From Phymatolithon calcareum (lineage: Eukaryota > Rhodophyta > Florideophyceae > Hapalidiales), in assembly GCA_977006965.1 (NCBI GenBank), contig OZ345368.1, positions 2,294,001 through 2,358,000 of the forward strand: a stretch of DNA of 64,000 bases, read 5' to 3'. Shown here piece by piece: positions 42,553 through 53,390 of the stretch. Both the position numbers and the translations under genes were made by a program. Under the pieces are notes generated by a model. The model made no database searches. It was not told the DNA's origin and worked only from the letters and a program-made list of their open reading frames with translations. Numbering within the stretch: position 1 is the first letter of the stretch; each line of letters starts with the position of its first letter.

Positions 42553-43989
42553 TCTCTCGGCGGCTTACGATCGGGTTCCTAGGGACATACTCCAGAAGCG
42601 TGTGGACAAATGCCTACCCGCAGACTTAGCGGAGATGGTCAGATACCTGCTCAAACCATCCTGGATTACAACGGCCGGAGACGAGGAAAAGAAGTGGCTC
42701 CTTATTGACCGCGGAGTCCCCCAAGGATCGCCCCTGAGCCCCTGTTTGTACAACTTGTTCATGGACACATTCGCGTTCGCAATGGAAAAAGCACCTCGGC
42801 ATATGTCGAAGCACCCCGCGGTACTTTTCGCGGACGACGTGCAGCTCCAAGCCACCAATTCCGATGGTATGCAATGGCTTTTGGATACGGCGACGAGCTG
42901 GGCCACAGAAAATGGAATGACATGGAACACTAAGAAAGGAAAAAGCGAAGTGCTTATCTATCCCGGATTATTCAAACGCAAGTTCCGGCTCTCAGGCCAG
43001 GAGCTCCACGAAACCCGCCTACTGGAATACCTGGGAACCACGATCGACAACACGGGAGTAACCCACCACGCAACACTAAACCGCATCAACGCGGCGAAGG
43101 GAATCATCATGGGACTAAAAGACCTGGGAGTCCAAGCGCAAGGACTAGCTACTACCAAGAATATAGCAATGTACAAGGCTCTTGTGCAATGCAGATGGGA
43201 GTACGCGATACACCTCACACCATGGACAAACTCAGTCGAAGCGCAGATCAACCAAGCGGAGGGTTTGTTCTACTCTGTTGCCTTCGGTAACTACGCGAAA
43301 CGATTGCACGCCCGAATGCGAGCCCTCTGTAGAATTACTCCACCAAAGATAAGAAGAGCGCAACTCGGAGAGCACTTCGCACAGAGGCTTATACGAGGGA
43401 AGGACGAAATCGAGAAGGAAGAAAATTACGCTGGAAAAGAAGGGGACATACAGCAAGCAGAGATGGATATCCGCTATCTGCAGGAGCATGAGCTCCTAAG
43501 AGGCAGTACCGAGCGAGCCGTACGAGGGCTGGTGACCCACAAACACGAGAGCCACCGCCGACGACAGGAATGGATTGAAAAGGAAGAAGAAAAAGAGAGA
43601 AAAATTACCGTGGACACTAAGGAGAAAGTAAGCCCTGTACTCCAAATTCGATCCAGGAAACACCGACTCCTAGCAGTTAAGTGGTTCTTCGGCCGCTTCC
43701 CACCACGAAGAGCAGAGTCGTACGTTGAACATTTCAACGAGGTCGCAGAAGAGAATCTGAAAACTCTACAACGAAATTTGACAAGTCCAAGAGCAGAAGA
43801 ATCTTGGGAAAAAGGGACGAAAACGGCGATTGACAAACTTTTAGCACTGGAAATCCATATGTTAGAAGAAATGATAGTGTAATGTGATCTGATTGGGTAA
43901 TGAGATGGCAGTATCAACGGGAAGCTGCTCTGGTGTTGGTGAATACCGGCGTTGAGGGCTTCTAAAATAAAAATCTACAATTTCCCCCC
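42553..43989 (+). mobile_element. 5'-truncated LINE inserted upstream of GRDP copy A
   Basis: Flanked by CGTCCTTATTTGC at 42540-42552 and 43990-44002; the right copy has the single site near 61547-61557. It begins inside RT motif A (AAYDRVPRDILQKRVDKCLP) and runs open to TAA 43880-43882: GVPQGSPLSPCLYNLFMDTF, LFADDVQLQA, YLGTTIDNTG, a charged region, then KHRLLAVKWFFGRFPPRRAE and LEIHMLEEMIV. The 3' end is GTTGAGGGCTTCTAAAATAAAAATC. No stop or shift in the retained part, so it is young. It separates the GRDP gene from its upstream palindrome and CCAAT motif. Confidence 0.95.
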
Positions 43990-44043
43990 CGTCCTTATTT
44001 GCATCTCTCTTGCAGTTGGACGGGGGAGATGTTTTACTGTAAC

Positions 44044-44087
44044 GTTTACGTTACGACAAACGTGATTACGTTTGTCGTATCGTAAAC
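44044..44087. promoter_or_regulatory. 44-bp palindrome upstream of GRDP copy A
   Basis: GTTTACGTTACGACAAACGT (44044-44063) is inverted at 44068-44087 with one mismatch around GATT. It lies at the same place as different palindromes upstream of copy B (61612-61676). About 75 bp further out is ATTGG (44162-44166), a CCAAT box in the gene's orientation. Before the LINE insertion the palindrome was about 120 bp from the ATG. Confidence 0.55.
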
Positions 44088-44210
44088 TTTACGGAAAATA
44101 CCTTTAATCGCGTTTAAAAAAAGGAGGATGCGGCCAAATGGCGCATTGTTGCCTTCGCTTCATTGGCTGCAGTGGGATAGTTTTTAGAGTCTAATTATAT
44201 CATACATAGG

Positions 44211-45135
44211 ACGAATGAGATTAGAGAACGGTCCAAACTTCAAACACTCAAAGAGGCCTTTTGAGTACTGTACATATGCCCTCATGCTTCTTCAGGGCAT
44301 TGTTGCTCGTTGTTTGGTGTCGAAACAATAAGAAACAACACACTATTAGTGTGTGTAAGGATATCTAGTTTCACATAACTTTTTGATTTTTTACCGTGTT
44401 CAGCGATCTCTTGTCAATGAGCAAAACGTTTCGAGGTGGCAAGTGCAATGTGTCGCCATGTGCAGATGATTGGGAAAACATCCAACTCAAGAGGGGCTCT
44501 GCATCGTAACGATGTGTTGCGTTCAAAATAGAAGGCAGTGTATGGCCCTAGAAGAGCTCGTCCACGGCAGTTTGTGGCTTACTCCCGCCAAGGCATCTAT
44601 GTGCATTCCATAAACGTGCGTCCCGCTTCACGGTAGGCGTATTACTCAGTCAGAGCTCCGAATCAATCTCAAAGAGCAGCAAGCTAAAAGCAGAAGGCCA
44701 ATGGACTAGATGTGAACAACGGGAGAGAAGAGTCTGCTATACGGCTTAATCTCAATCATATCTGCAGCCCTCCACCCTACGGAAGGAAGCAGAGAGCGAC
44801 TAACGTACGGTTGAGAGACTGATGTTCAAACTGCAATATAAGATGTGCAATCCAGCGTGTAACTGACACGAAGTCAATGACATTGAACTTCACTTTTCTC
44901 TTAGCTCCAAGCAACTCTTTCTCGACAGATAAACAAGTTCTTTTTAAAACGTGATTAGCTACTTAATCGCAACGTAAAACAATACTTCAAAAAAGTAACA
45001 CGTTGTTGACACAATCAACAGGCGCACCGGTCTTGCCGTAGGGGAACTCGACAGTTCGTGACGACCGGAATTGAAAATGTTCATTTTTGGGCTGTTTTGG
45101 ACAGGACATCGAGTAAGTCGAGCAGCAGCTCTTCT
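44211..45135. other. Intergenic; includes the second copy of the 5.6-kb repeat
   Basis: 44190-44400 is the diverged counterpart of 5640-5890. ACACACTATTAGTGTGT near 44339-44355 is a short palindrome. Nothing further is recognised to 45135. Confidence 0.5.
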
Positions 45136-45750
45136 ATGCAGTTCATCGTTTTCCATCCGATAAGTGTCGAAATGAAAAAGCACGACCCAGAATTCGTCCT
45201 CGGTTCTGGTAAACTCTTGCTTTTTCGAGAAAAACGCGTAACGAAATCTAATCAATGTGTATGTGTTGGGGCATATTCGATCACACTGTGTGGTCCGAAT
45301 GTAGCAACCACTGCATCAGACAGTGACAGATTGACACTGACGAAGAGCATCGGGCCGGGGGAGTCTCTTGCCGAGTCCGATAGCCACTCAACGACCACCA
45401 TACGAGAACTACGTAGTGCGCTTCCGACCAATGCAGAAATACAAGGAACCGTGTTAAATGGTCAGCATATTCTAGTGCATGTGTATGCTAAGAATTTCGT
45501 AGCCGTGACGTTCATGATTTCAACGGCTCTTCCTCGGCGACTGCAGGCAAAGATGCTTGATTCAATAGTGCCATTAGTCGATTATACTCTTCGGACGCAA
45601 ATTGGTAAAACGTTCGACTCGATAACGGTGGTAATAGCTGGTCGTTTACACTGCAGCGACCAAAACCGTTTCCTTCTGGGACAAAATTCCAAGAAAAAGG
45701 GCAAAACCTTCATCCACGGGACTTTCACTGGAAAAATTGGTCACATCTGA
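45136..45750 (+). CDS. Hypothetical protein, 204 aa
   Basis: Open from ATG 45136 (MQFIVFHPISVEMKKHDPEF) to TGA. Residues 70-175 (LTLTKSIGPGESLAESDSHS, ILVHVYAKNFVAVTFMISTA, LPRRLQAKMLDSIVPLVDYT) alternate strand- and helix-like segments as in a small globular alpha/beta domain. The C-terminal end is basic (NSKKKGKTFIHG). There is no signal peptide, membrane helix or known catalytic motif, and I do not recognise the family. The frame also extends 26 codons upstream without an ATG, so an upstream exon is possible. Confidence 0.5.
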   Translation: MQFIVFHPISVEMKKHDPEFVLGSGKLLLFREKRVTKSNQCVCVGAYSITLCGPNVATTASDSDRLTLTKSIGPGESLAESDSHSTTTIRELRSALPTNAEIQGTVLNGQHILVHVYAKNFVAVTFMISTALPRRLQAKMLDSIVPLVDYTLRTQIGKTFDSITVVIAGRLHCSDQNRFLLGQNSKKKGKTFIHGTFTGKIGHI

Positions 45751-46118
45751 CCGACTGTCATGGGAAGCACGTCCAAATTCGAGGCCGAATGGGGTAGCAG
45801 AGTCAGTGATGATTGTTTGAACGGTTTATTGAATATATTTTTTCGTTGCGGTTGTTTCTGCTTTTCTAATCACGTTTGTCTGAAACTTTCCCTTCTCGAC
45901 AGAACGTATTTTTGCGTGCTCAGACGGACAAGGGGTGCGACCAACTACAGGGGAAGGCGGATTCTCCGGAGGGTGGGATCATTCGCATGTCATTGGTGGA
46001 TCGATATCACCAGTACTCAAAGATCCCTGGGTCTGCCACCAACTGTTGCACCTGATCTGGACACACCCAGATCCGTACATTACGCGTATGCATGTAGCGC
46101 GATAATTGTTTTTTTTAA

Positions 46119-47259
46119 CCCTCTCGTACTGCACATCCATTTCTGGACAAATCTGTCCTGTTTGGGTCATTCTTATTTTGTGGATACTTTTTGCAGATTT
46201 TATTGTTAAAATAATTCAATGATAGTCCATTTCGGGTCTTAAAATCCACCTTTCGGGGTATTGATCGCTGTTACTGAGCCCCAGCACCATTTTAATCTAC
46301 GTTCGTCGTACCATTAGGGTCTTAGGAATGTTATGTGTGCAGTTTTTCAGAGCATGAGTAAGTTTTGTTCGATCTATACTGTAGAGAGTGACGTACACAG
46401 GAAGGAAGCAGTTCAGAAGCTTTTCCGTCAGAATCACAGAGAGCGCATACATTTTGACATCAGCAAGTTCCCGGATTGGACGTCCGCTGCAAGGGAAGCA
46501 CAAAGATGGATGGCTCTGAAGAGCCCCCGCGCTGCTTCGTTGTGCAGGTAGGAACGGGTTCCATCTCTATGTCTTCATGAACATAATTTTCGGATCCACC
46601 AGGCTCTACACTGAAATACCGGATGTGGCCTGGAAGAGCATTGGAGGATTGCTTGAGATCGTTGAGACTCCCTACAGCGGGAAGTTTTTCCTGCAAGAAA
46701 GACCGTCTAAAACGGTGGACAGAAACACAATTTTCTGCGGACGGGACAGCTTTAGAAAAAGATGTTCGCTCGTTATGAACTAAACAATTCGCTCTCAGAG
46801 AGTTGAAGAAGCGTGGCCGAAAAAGAAATTCTCCAGACACACCAGACAGTGCAGACCATGAGCAGACTCGGGGTATCAGTAACCAGCCCACTCTTGGAGC
46901 AAACTATCGTGAACTGCTCTATTGCACTACCGTTCCACAAAGCTGAGAAGCCTACACTTTTTGAGTTTCGGGAGAAAGTTGCGGCATCACTTTGTGACCT
47001 CAAGCTACATCCGGGAGCCGGTTCACTGTCGTCCAGAAGGCCGCCTGTGCCAAACGAAAAAAATAGGCACATCGAAATGCAGGGCGTTCATCAGCTTGCC
47101 AAGGTTGATGACGTTGATGGATTACCCGTGCGGCCCTATTGTTCATTTCCTGGATGTAGATGTAGAACACGGTACGCATGCCTTGATTGTATGATACCTT
47201 TATGTTTCGGGGATTTGGGAAGCTGCTATAGCCTACATGCCGCGGAGGAAATGCATTAG
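46119..47259 (+). mobile_element. Decayed piggyBac-like element
   Basis: TTAA (46115-46118) followed by CCCTCTCGTACTGC at 46119 is the form of a piggyBac end, and GGACAAATCTGTCC just inside is a palindromic subterminal motif. At 46813-47259 a frame reads TIVNCSIALPFHKAEKPTLF then EFREKVAASL, and ends with a Cys-rich region (CSFPGCRCRTRYACLDC, then LCF...CYSLH) like the C-terminal zinc-binding region of piggyBac transposases. The catalytic part between is not readable, and no second TTAA-flanked end was found. AATAAA follows the stop at about 47265. Confidence 0.5.
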
Positions 47260-48199
47260 ACACCAATAAAGACCAAGACTATGGAATTGTTTCTATCTCT
47301 GATTTGCCAAGAGTGCGCAGTATCGCATTGTCCAGTATCTAAGACTCATGGAAGTTGGAATCTGGCCAGTTGTACGCTCGTAGAGCACAATTGATCTCCG
47401 GTGATATCCCGTTGCGCGATCATTCATCTACACGGCGAGAATAACCCATGCGACGAGCTATTATGTACCGCCTATGACACTGGTAGACATCAGAACTGTA
47501 CCTTCCAGTCGAATTCATGGAGCTCTCTCTCCAGACCACCTTCTGCGATACGTATTCCTCTGCTCCATGATACGACTCTAGTTTTTCTGGGTTGAGAAGT
47601 GTCAAGAGCAAACAAAGTCCTCAATTGATCCTCCCATTCCTCCATCTGCGACGGCCTTCATAATATACAGTCCTATCTGCATGGCGACCGATCGTGAACG
47701 CTCTGTTTTGAAGGCACTAAGAGCATACATGGCTCCCTCGTGGTCTGCCAAAGCTCCTCTCATCATGAAAACACATTTCCCATCCAGGCCGCAATGACTT
47801 ATAGTCAGATCGTAGCTCATTAGGTACACAGATGAAGCGCAAAGGACACGCAGGCCGAAAAGCTCAGTTTAGGGGCCAAATTCGAATGTTTTGCTCGATG
47901 TAGAACTGCGCGTATCGTTTTTTTTCCAGCCGATTTTGTGAAAACGAGAAAAAATGGTCCAGGTACTGTGCTTAAGAAGACATCCACCTTGAAATAATAT
48001 CCGAACGCGGAACTGCTAACTGTCTACATCATCTGAACGAATAGGCATATTTGGACACGAAAATCGCGGCTTTGCTTGTAGCTTCGCGTACCCCGCGCGA
48101 ACTCACTCCAAACTTGTTCAGTACGAGCGCATACACATGGGGAAGGACAGGAAATACTCTATGACGTATTTTGATGCACGTGGCCTCGCAAAAGACTTA
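47260..48199. other. No supported gene
   Basis: A minus frame of 75 codons (47602-47829, MYLMSYDLTISHCGLDGKCV) has coding-like composition but no motif. No repeats beyond the D1 boundary at 48200. Confidence 0.35.
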
Positions 48200-51100
48200 T
48201 TTTGCTACATCAGCGTTATTCTTTCTTTCATTTATTGCAGGATGTCTGAGTGTGCGAAACTCATCATCTAGAGGGTCTCTAAGATGCTCCTGGACGGGAT
48301 TCATTCTGGGTACTCGGGTATATTCTTCCCGCAAGTACTACAGCACACCACTTCACGGCGACAGCCGTGTGCCCTTGCAGAACGTAATTCAATTCTTGCT
48401 TGAGTCATGACTCGAACCGGCGCCCTCAATATTCCTTCCTCTATCATACCGAAATATGCGCAAAGGTGAATGGAGGCAGTGTTACCACTATACCACGGAT
48501 GGTTCGTAGATATTTGCAAAACTGAGATTGCCCGCGCGTTCCGAAGTGGTATCCACTCGATATGCCGCAAGCGCCTCAGCAAGGACGGTAGGTAGCTGAG
48601 TTTACATCTCAACACCCCATGCAACGCGTCACCGCGAAGCAGACGGTCAGTTCAATTAGAAAGACGGAACCAGTCCCAGGAAAGGTATTAGTTGTGAAAG
48701 CCCATAGCAGAGAAAGGAAGAAACGCCACAACAGGCTCTCGTGTCCAGTAAATATCTGTGGCTATCATCCTGGCACAGGTCAAATGAATACTAATCCCTC
48801 TCCAGATCCACCGTGGGCGGGAAATTGTAATCTCGTGTTGTTCCTAGAGCGACTGAAAACGCTTAAGGAAGTACTTCGGAACAATTCAGTCAGCTCTCGT
48901 ATACTCAAAGGTGCCCGAATGTGGAGTACACCAGGTGTACCTCTCGTAAAATCTCGCAATGAACAAAAGGTGGCCGAACCAAAAAGATGCATCTCGTAAA
49001 AAGCCGAACAATAAGCAAGCATTCGACACCTACCTCTGGCGTAAGAAAGTGTCCAAGAAGGTAAAGGAACTCGCCTCCAATACCGCGCAAGTTGGGTCGA
49101 CCTTTCCATTGCGTGAATTCGCAGGCGGGAATTTGCAGCATCCCAAGACGCGTCTGTACCCAGACGCCATGCAAAAGCTGGTGACGTACTTTTCTTGTGC
49201 GTAAGGCCTCTTATGAGGGACGGTAAGAGAACTGGCACTGAACGAGAACTAGATGCAACACCGATGGAGCAGCTAGGATATCGACATCTGCAAAACGACA
49301 AGCTCCATGAAATATTCTCTTGTATAAAGGTCTCCTGTGGAGCTTCAATTCGTAACTCTGGTCTTCGCCTGAACCATAAGAGGAATTTTTATACTAAGAA
49401 TCTCCTAGAGGTGCAGAGCAGTGGATTTCAGATAATTTTCAATTGTACAGCGTGGTAGAAAGGCCAAGCATAACTCTTTTTGAAAAAGAGATATGCTTGG
49501 CCATTAAAATGGCACAAGTAAAGATGCAGATTTTGAAGCCAAAGCCCAGCTTCGTCAACCTCAACGCTAGCATGGGGGCAAAAACTTGTATCACAGACGC
49601 TTCAAACATTAGTGAACGCGTTGACCACTAATGCTTTAAGAGTCTGTGATACAGTTTTTGCTCCCATGCTAGCTTTGAGGTTGGCAAACGTAACAGAGCT
49701 CTCGATTGCACAGTTCCATCCACTCCCCCTTTAGGTTCGTTGTGGGTTACCTGTATACACATTGTTTCAAGGCACAGTTCATGAGGAAGCAGAGATTCTC
49801 AATTTTCTGAGTATCGCGTTAGTGTATTTATCCTGGACTACATATATTAGAAGCCGGAATCCATTGGCGCGCCCGCTGCTTTTTCGTTGGCTGTACAGAA
49901 ACGGTGAGCGCGTTTTTCTCTTACGGCTTGGCAATTGGGATCTCGAACCTTATTGTGCCCTCTTTGAGTGATCTGTGTTATGCAAATCACACAGACTGTC
50001 CTCGAACTTCAAGGAACAATCTCGAATCGCACGTTCGTAGTTTACGGACATCTCGTGAACCGTCTTCGATGCGTGAAATAACGTCAAGAAGGCTTCTAAT
50101 GGCTTCCCGATGCTGGCTTCAGGCAACAATTTGGCTTCCTGGTACTAAACGGTCCTTCGAAACAGACAATTTGGGTCACACTCGGACCAGGCGGCCAACT
50201 GGGCTCGATGTTTGATGCGGATATGTAAGGATTTATTTAAAATCTCCCAACGCCTCCCCTAGGAGTAATAGGGCGAGCCCGCAGCTCTTCCGCTATCGAC
50301 GCCTTTATATAGCCTTTTCTGAGATGTTTCCAGAATGCAGAAGCTCCAAGAATTCGCAGCTCTCCAAACGCAAAATAATCTATATGTTACGTGTCTATCA
50401 CCACTACGTGAAAGTATCCAAAGCCCAATAAAGTCAACGTGTGAATTGACTAACCAACAAGAAAAACACGAAAATCTTCATAAGAAAGATATTCATGCAC
50501 AAAAAGGATTTCCCGGCGAATTATCGACCGCTACAAGTAGAGCAATTCATGCGCACCTTCTACCACTTGCCTGTCATTCTTCCTGGCGACGATGGATCCA
50601 CATCAATCCCCAAGTTCTCAGGACATCCTTTCAAACAATAATGGTTACGAATTTACTCCACCATTCATCATTAACGAGAACTACGCAACTCTTACTGTCG
50701 GCAAACACCAACCGGCGGTCTTCTTTTACTTTTGCCTTGTAGTTCCTCTCCTTGTCCCCATAATGTTCGCCGGAAATGGCGCGGCGCAAGCCTACGGTTC
50801 TGGCAAACCGGGGTAGTTTTTTGGTTCGTGGTTGCTGAAGCGACCCGCGAACTGGGTGGTGTCGAGGAGGATAACGAAAAATGTGTCAACGTCCAAGATC
50901 GGCATCGAGGATGAATCCAACATCACATATCAGGGTTACAACATGGACAGCGACAGCGCCGCAGTCCAGATCCACCAGTGCTAACACTGACGCCATCTTG
51001 CTCAAGGAAAAGCTCATTCTGGATTGAGAGTTGTTCCGTAATTATAGAGGCCGCAGGCCCTATTGTTTTGCTTAATGTCTCGGAATTCGAACATGTAGCT

Positions 51101-51430
51101 GGCGAACAGTTCTGGTTTTTTCTTGAGATAGTATGCTGTTGCAGGCTACATTACCAACGACAGGTGCCACTACAGAATTTAATTCTCGGAGTTCTTGGTT
51201 GCATCAGATTCTGACAGCACGGAGACCTCGGAAAGTGAACCACAAGGACTTGGTGCTATCAGAACTTTAAGCTGTCAGACATGTTGACAATTTCATGTTG
51301 GTGGTAGTAGCTTCATTATTTGAAACCGCTTCTAAGAGGAATTGTCAAACATAAATGCGCCCCTGCCATGACACAAAACTGGGGTAGACTCAGTGGAACG
51401 AGGATTTCAGCGACTCGACCGGTGATTGGT
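48200..51430. repeat. Duplicated block D1, right copy
   Basis: Second copy of 12441-16350, without the LINE. It carries the tRNA-like unit (48409-48495, minus), the palindromes 49462-49502 and 49556-49683, and the empty LINE target at 51217-51235. Its right end joins a GC-rich open frame at a 31-bp direct repeat. Confidence 0.9.
50592..50816 (+). CDS. Hypothetical small membrane peptide, 74 aa
   Basis: From ATG 50592 (MDPHQSPSSQDILSNNNGYE) to TAG. Residues 44-64 (AVFFYFCLVVPLLVPIMFAGN) could span a membrane. The left copy is shifted by one base. It may be an exon or a chance frame in repeated DNA; no family recognised. Confidence 0.25.
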   Translation: MDPHQSPSSQDILSNNNGYEFTPPFIINENYATLTVGKHQPAVFFYFCLVVPLLVPIMFAGNGAAQAYGSGKPG

Positions 51431-52222
51431 AGTATTCCGATAGCTTGCTTCTGTTTATCGCTAGGCAACCGAAAAGACTGGAACAAACAGGACTGGGCTT
51501 ACATCGTTGCGTTAGTGCATTACAAGGCGCGGTACGACGCTGTCGCCGACCTATGCGTCGTCAGCGACACTCAAACGGTGGCGCACGAAACCGTAAGAAG
51601 CCCACGGTTCGGGGTGAAGTACCCGCGTGGCAGGCTAACGACGGTGCTGCTGGGAGCGATGTGGGCGTCGGGTGTAGCGCTGATCGTGGTATGCGCGATG
51701 GTGGACAAGTATTCCGATAGCTTGCTTCTGTTGATCGCCGTGGTGACGCTGAACTTCATCCTGGCGTTGTCCCGGATCTTGAAGACATACGAGGGCGGCA
51801 ACAGCTTGACCAGCTACTTGATGGGAAAGCGGCGTTTGCGAGATCTGCCGTTCCGCTACCACCTTGACGAAGCACAGTCGGCAGAAGTGGCCGCTAGCAA
51901 TTGCTTGCATACGGAAGACAAAGCGCGGTTGTCGGTGGTAAACACGTGTCACGTCGGGGATGTTAGTGGATGTGACGTTGAGGCGACTGCGTTGTCCGCC
52001 GCGCATCTACAGGCGGCGGGGTATACGTTTTCGCGCAGCGATGAGGGCCGGCTGAACGCGCGGAAGGGCGATGTGGTGCTCGAATGGGACGGAGTGATGC
52101 GCGAAGCGCTGCACCTGCGCGTGGCGCGGCACGTCGTTATTGGCGACGCCGTGCAGCTGAAGAACAATGTCATGTTTGGGACCGGTACAGTAGTGCTTAG
52201 CGCCAGTATCGATCAAGCATGA
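51368..52222 (+). CDS. Hypothetical two-helix membrane protein, chimeric 5' end
   Basis: The frame is open from before 51368 to TGA 52220-52222. The first ATG (51368) lies in D1, and the D1 homology stops at 51430, so the first 20-odd codons are not original to the gene. From 51460 the sequence is GC-rich and unlike its neighbours. Residues about 95-145 hold two hydrophobic segments (TTVLLGAMWASGVALIVVCA and LLLLIAVVTLNFILALSRIL) with a soluble C-terminal half (HLDEAQSAEVAASNCLHTED ...). The family is not recognised. It is probably a 5'-truncated gene captured at the edge of the duplication. Confidence 0.45.
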   Translation: MTQNWGRLSGTRISATRPVIGSIPIACFCLSLGNRKDWNKQDWAYIVALVHYKARYDAVADLCVVSDTQTVAHETVRSPRFGVKYPRGRLTTVLLGAMWASGVALIVVCAMVDKYSDSLLLLIAVVTLNFILALSRILKTYEGGNSLTSYLMGKRRLRDLPFRYHLDEAQSAEVAASNCLHTEDKARLSVVNTCHVGDVSGCDVEATALSAAHLQAAGYTFSRSDEGRLNARKGDVVLEWDGVMREALHLRVARHVVIGDAVQLKNNVMFGTGTVVLSASIDQA

Positions 52223-52540
52223 TGCTTCGCGAAATAATTCCTACCAGTAGAAGTGCCAGAAATGCAGACTCTATGATGCCCGTTTACTACCGTATCAAAA
52301 TTGCCAAATCACTTTTCAAAAGTCTCTATCGACTATTCACTAACACCTCACTACCGCTTCACTTCGCTTAAGCCTCTGGAGAGCCTCGATCGACTCGATT
52401 TTGACATACGGATGTGAATCCTGAAATCTTACGTAACCAATCCTGAAAAAACGTAACAGTACCGTTTCGAAGATGCTGGCCGCCATGACCAAAGCACGAT
52501 AGCCGAAGAAGGAAGAGAGCCCTCAATGCCGGTGATAGAA
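52223..52540. other. No gene seen
   Basis: No frame or repeat of note. Confidence 0.4.
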
Positions 52541-52792
52541 TGAATTAAGGATAATCCGTGGGGATGGCTAGGGTGCGTTCTACGCATGGATGAGAATAGG
52601 TTCGTTCGCAGGATACTACTTCAATGCGTACCTGGAACATGCGCCTCTCTCCTTGGCGATATGGCAAACCAAGATATCGAATCGGCCATAGCAAACGCCT
52701 CCGACCTCAGCAAGTGGAATCATATGAAGCCTTCTACACGTGCTCTCCTCTTAGGGGAATAAAGCAATCATCATCATCGTCACGTTGACAGA
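52541..52792 (+). pseudogene. LINE 3' relic ending in a TCA microsatellite
   Basis: Reads GWLGCVLRMDENRFVRRILLQ then a tail to a stop at about 52760, followed by AATAAAGC(AATCATCATCATCG). This is the C-terminal region of the WLGHxLRM lineage (see 6157-6330) with a simple-repeat 3' end, common in such LINEs. The RT core is missing. Confidence 0.6.
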
Positions 52793-53390
52793 TAAGAAAC
52801 CTTCCTGATGCTTCGATGATGACGTTTCACCGAACATAGACGTACGCTTGCACATCCTGGCCATTGCTCTGGTTCGTAATTTCTCCTCAGATGCCATAAA
52901 CCATAAAGAGAGCCACGCAAAGTCGACCTTCCAACAGCCAGAAAACCAAAAAGTGATATGTGTATCGCGAGCCATCCAAACTGGACCTCGGTGTGTCGAG
53001 TGACTTCGACAAAATGCACACAGGTGCAACCTTGCTCCCTGTAGATGCTGTAAGCCAGCTAAAAGTAAACGGCACGGCTCCAATTTTAATTGCAATTGGA
53101 AACTATGCTCCAATTACAATTGCAAGAGCAAAAACTCAGTGCAATAAATAGAAATTTGCAATTCATTGCAAATCACTGCAATAACATTGAATTGGCACGA
53201 TCCCTGTCAGTAACACTCCTAGGACTGTACGGGAGTAGCGTTTAGGTACTTTTTCATTCAAGCACATCAGCTAGTCCCTAACACAGGGACTCGTAGTCTT
53301 CTACTACCGCATGTCCTGCTGCAATCAACTCATAAATTGCAATTAAATGTAATTGCAATCAAACTGGTGCCTCCTCTGGACATGTGGGAG
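52793..53390. other. No gene; AATTGCAATT-rich stretch
   Basis: Around 53085-53185 and 53330-53365 the word ATTGCAATT or TTGCAAT recurs many times on both strands, giving a locally self-complementary stretch. No frame of note. Confidence 0.4.

Larger units (their letters stand above)
35023..44210. repeat. Duplicated block D2, left copy
   Basis: Aligns with 56500-61735 from AGCAGTGCTCGCATAGTACG to ATTGGCTG. The left copy is longer because of three insertions with empty sites in the right copy (36735-38972, 39461-39603, 42553-43989) and a 91-bp tandem duplication. It contains a glycine-rich-domain gene, an old LINE relic shared by both copies, and several hairpins. Confidence 0.9.
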
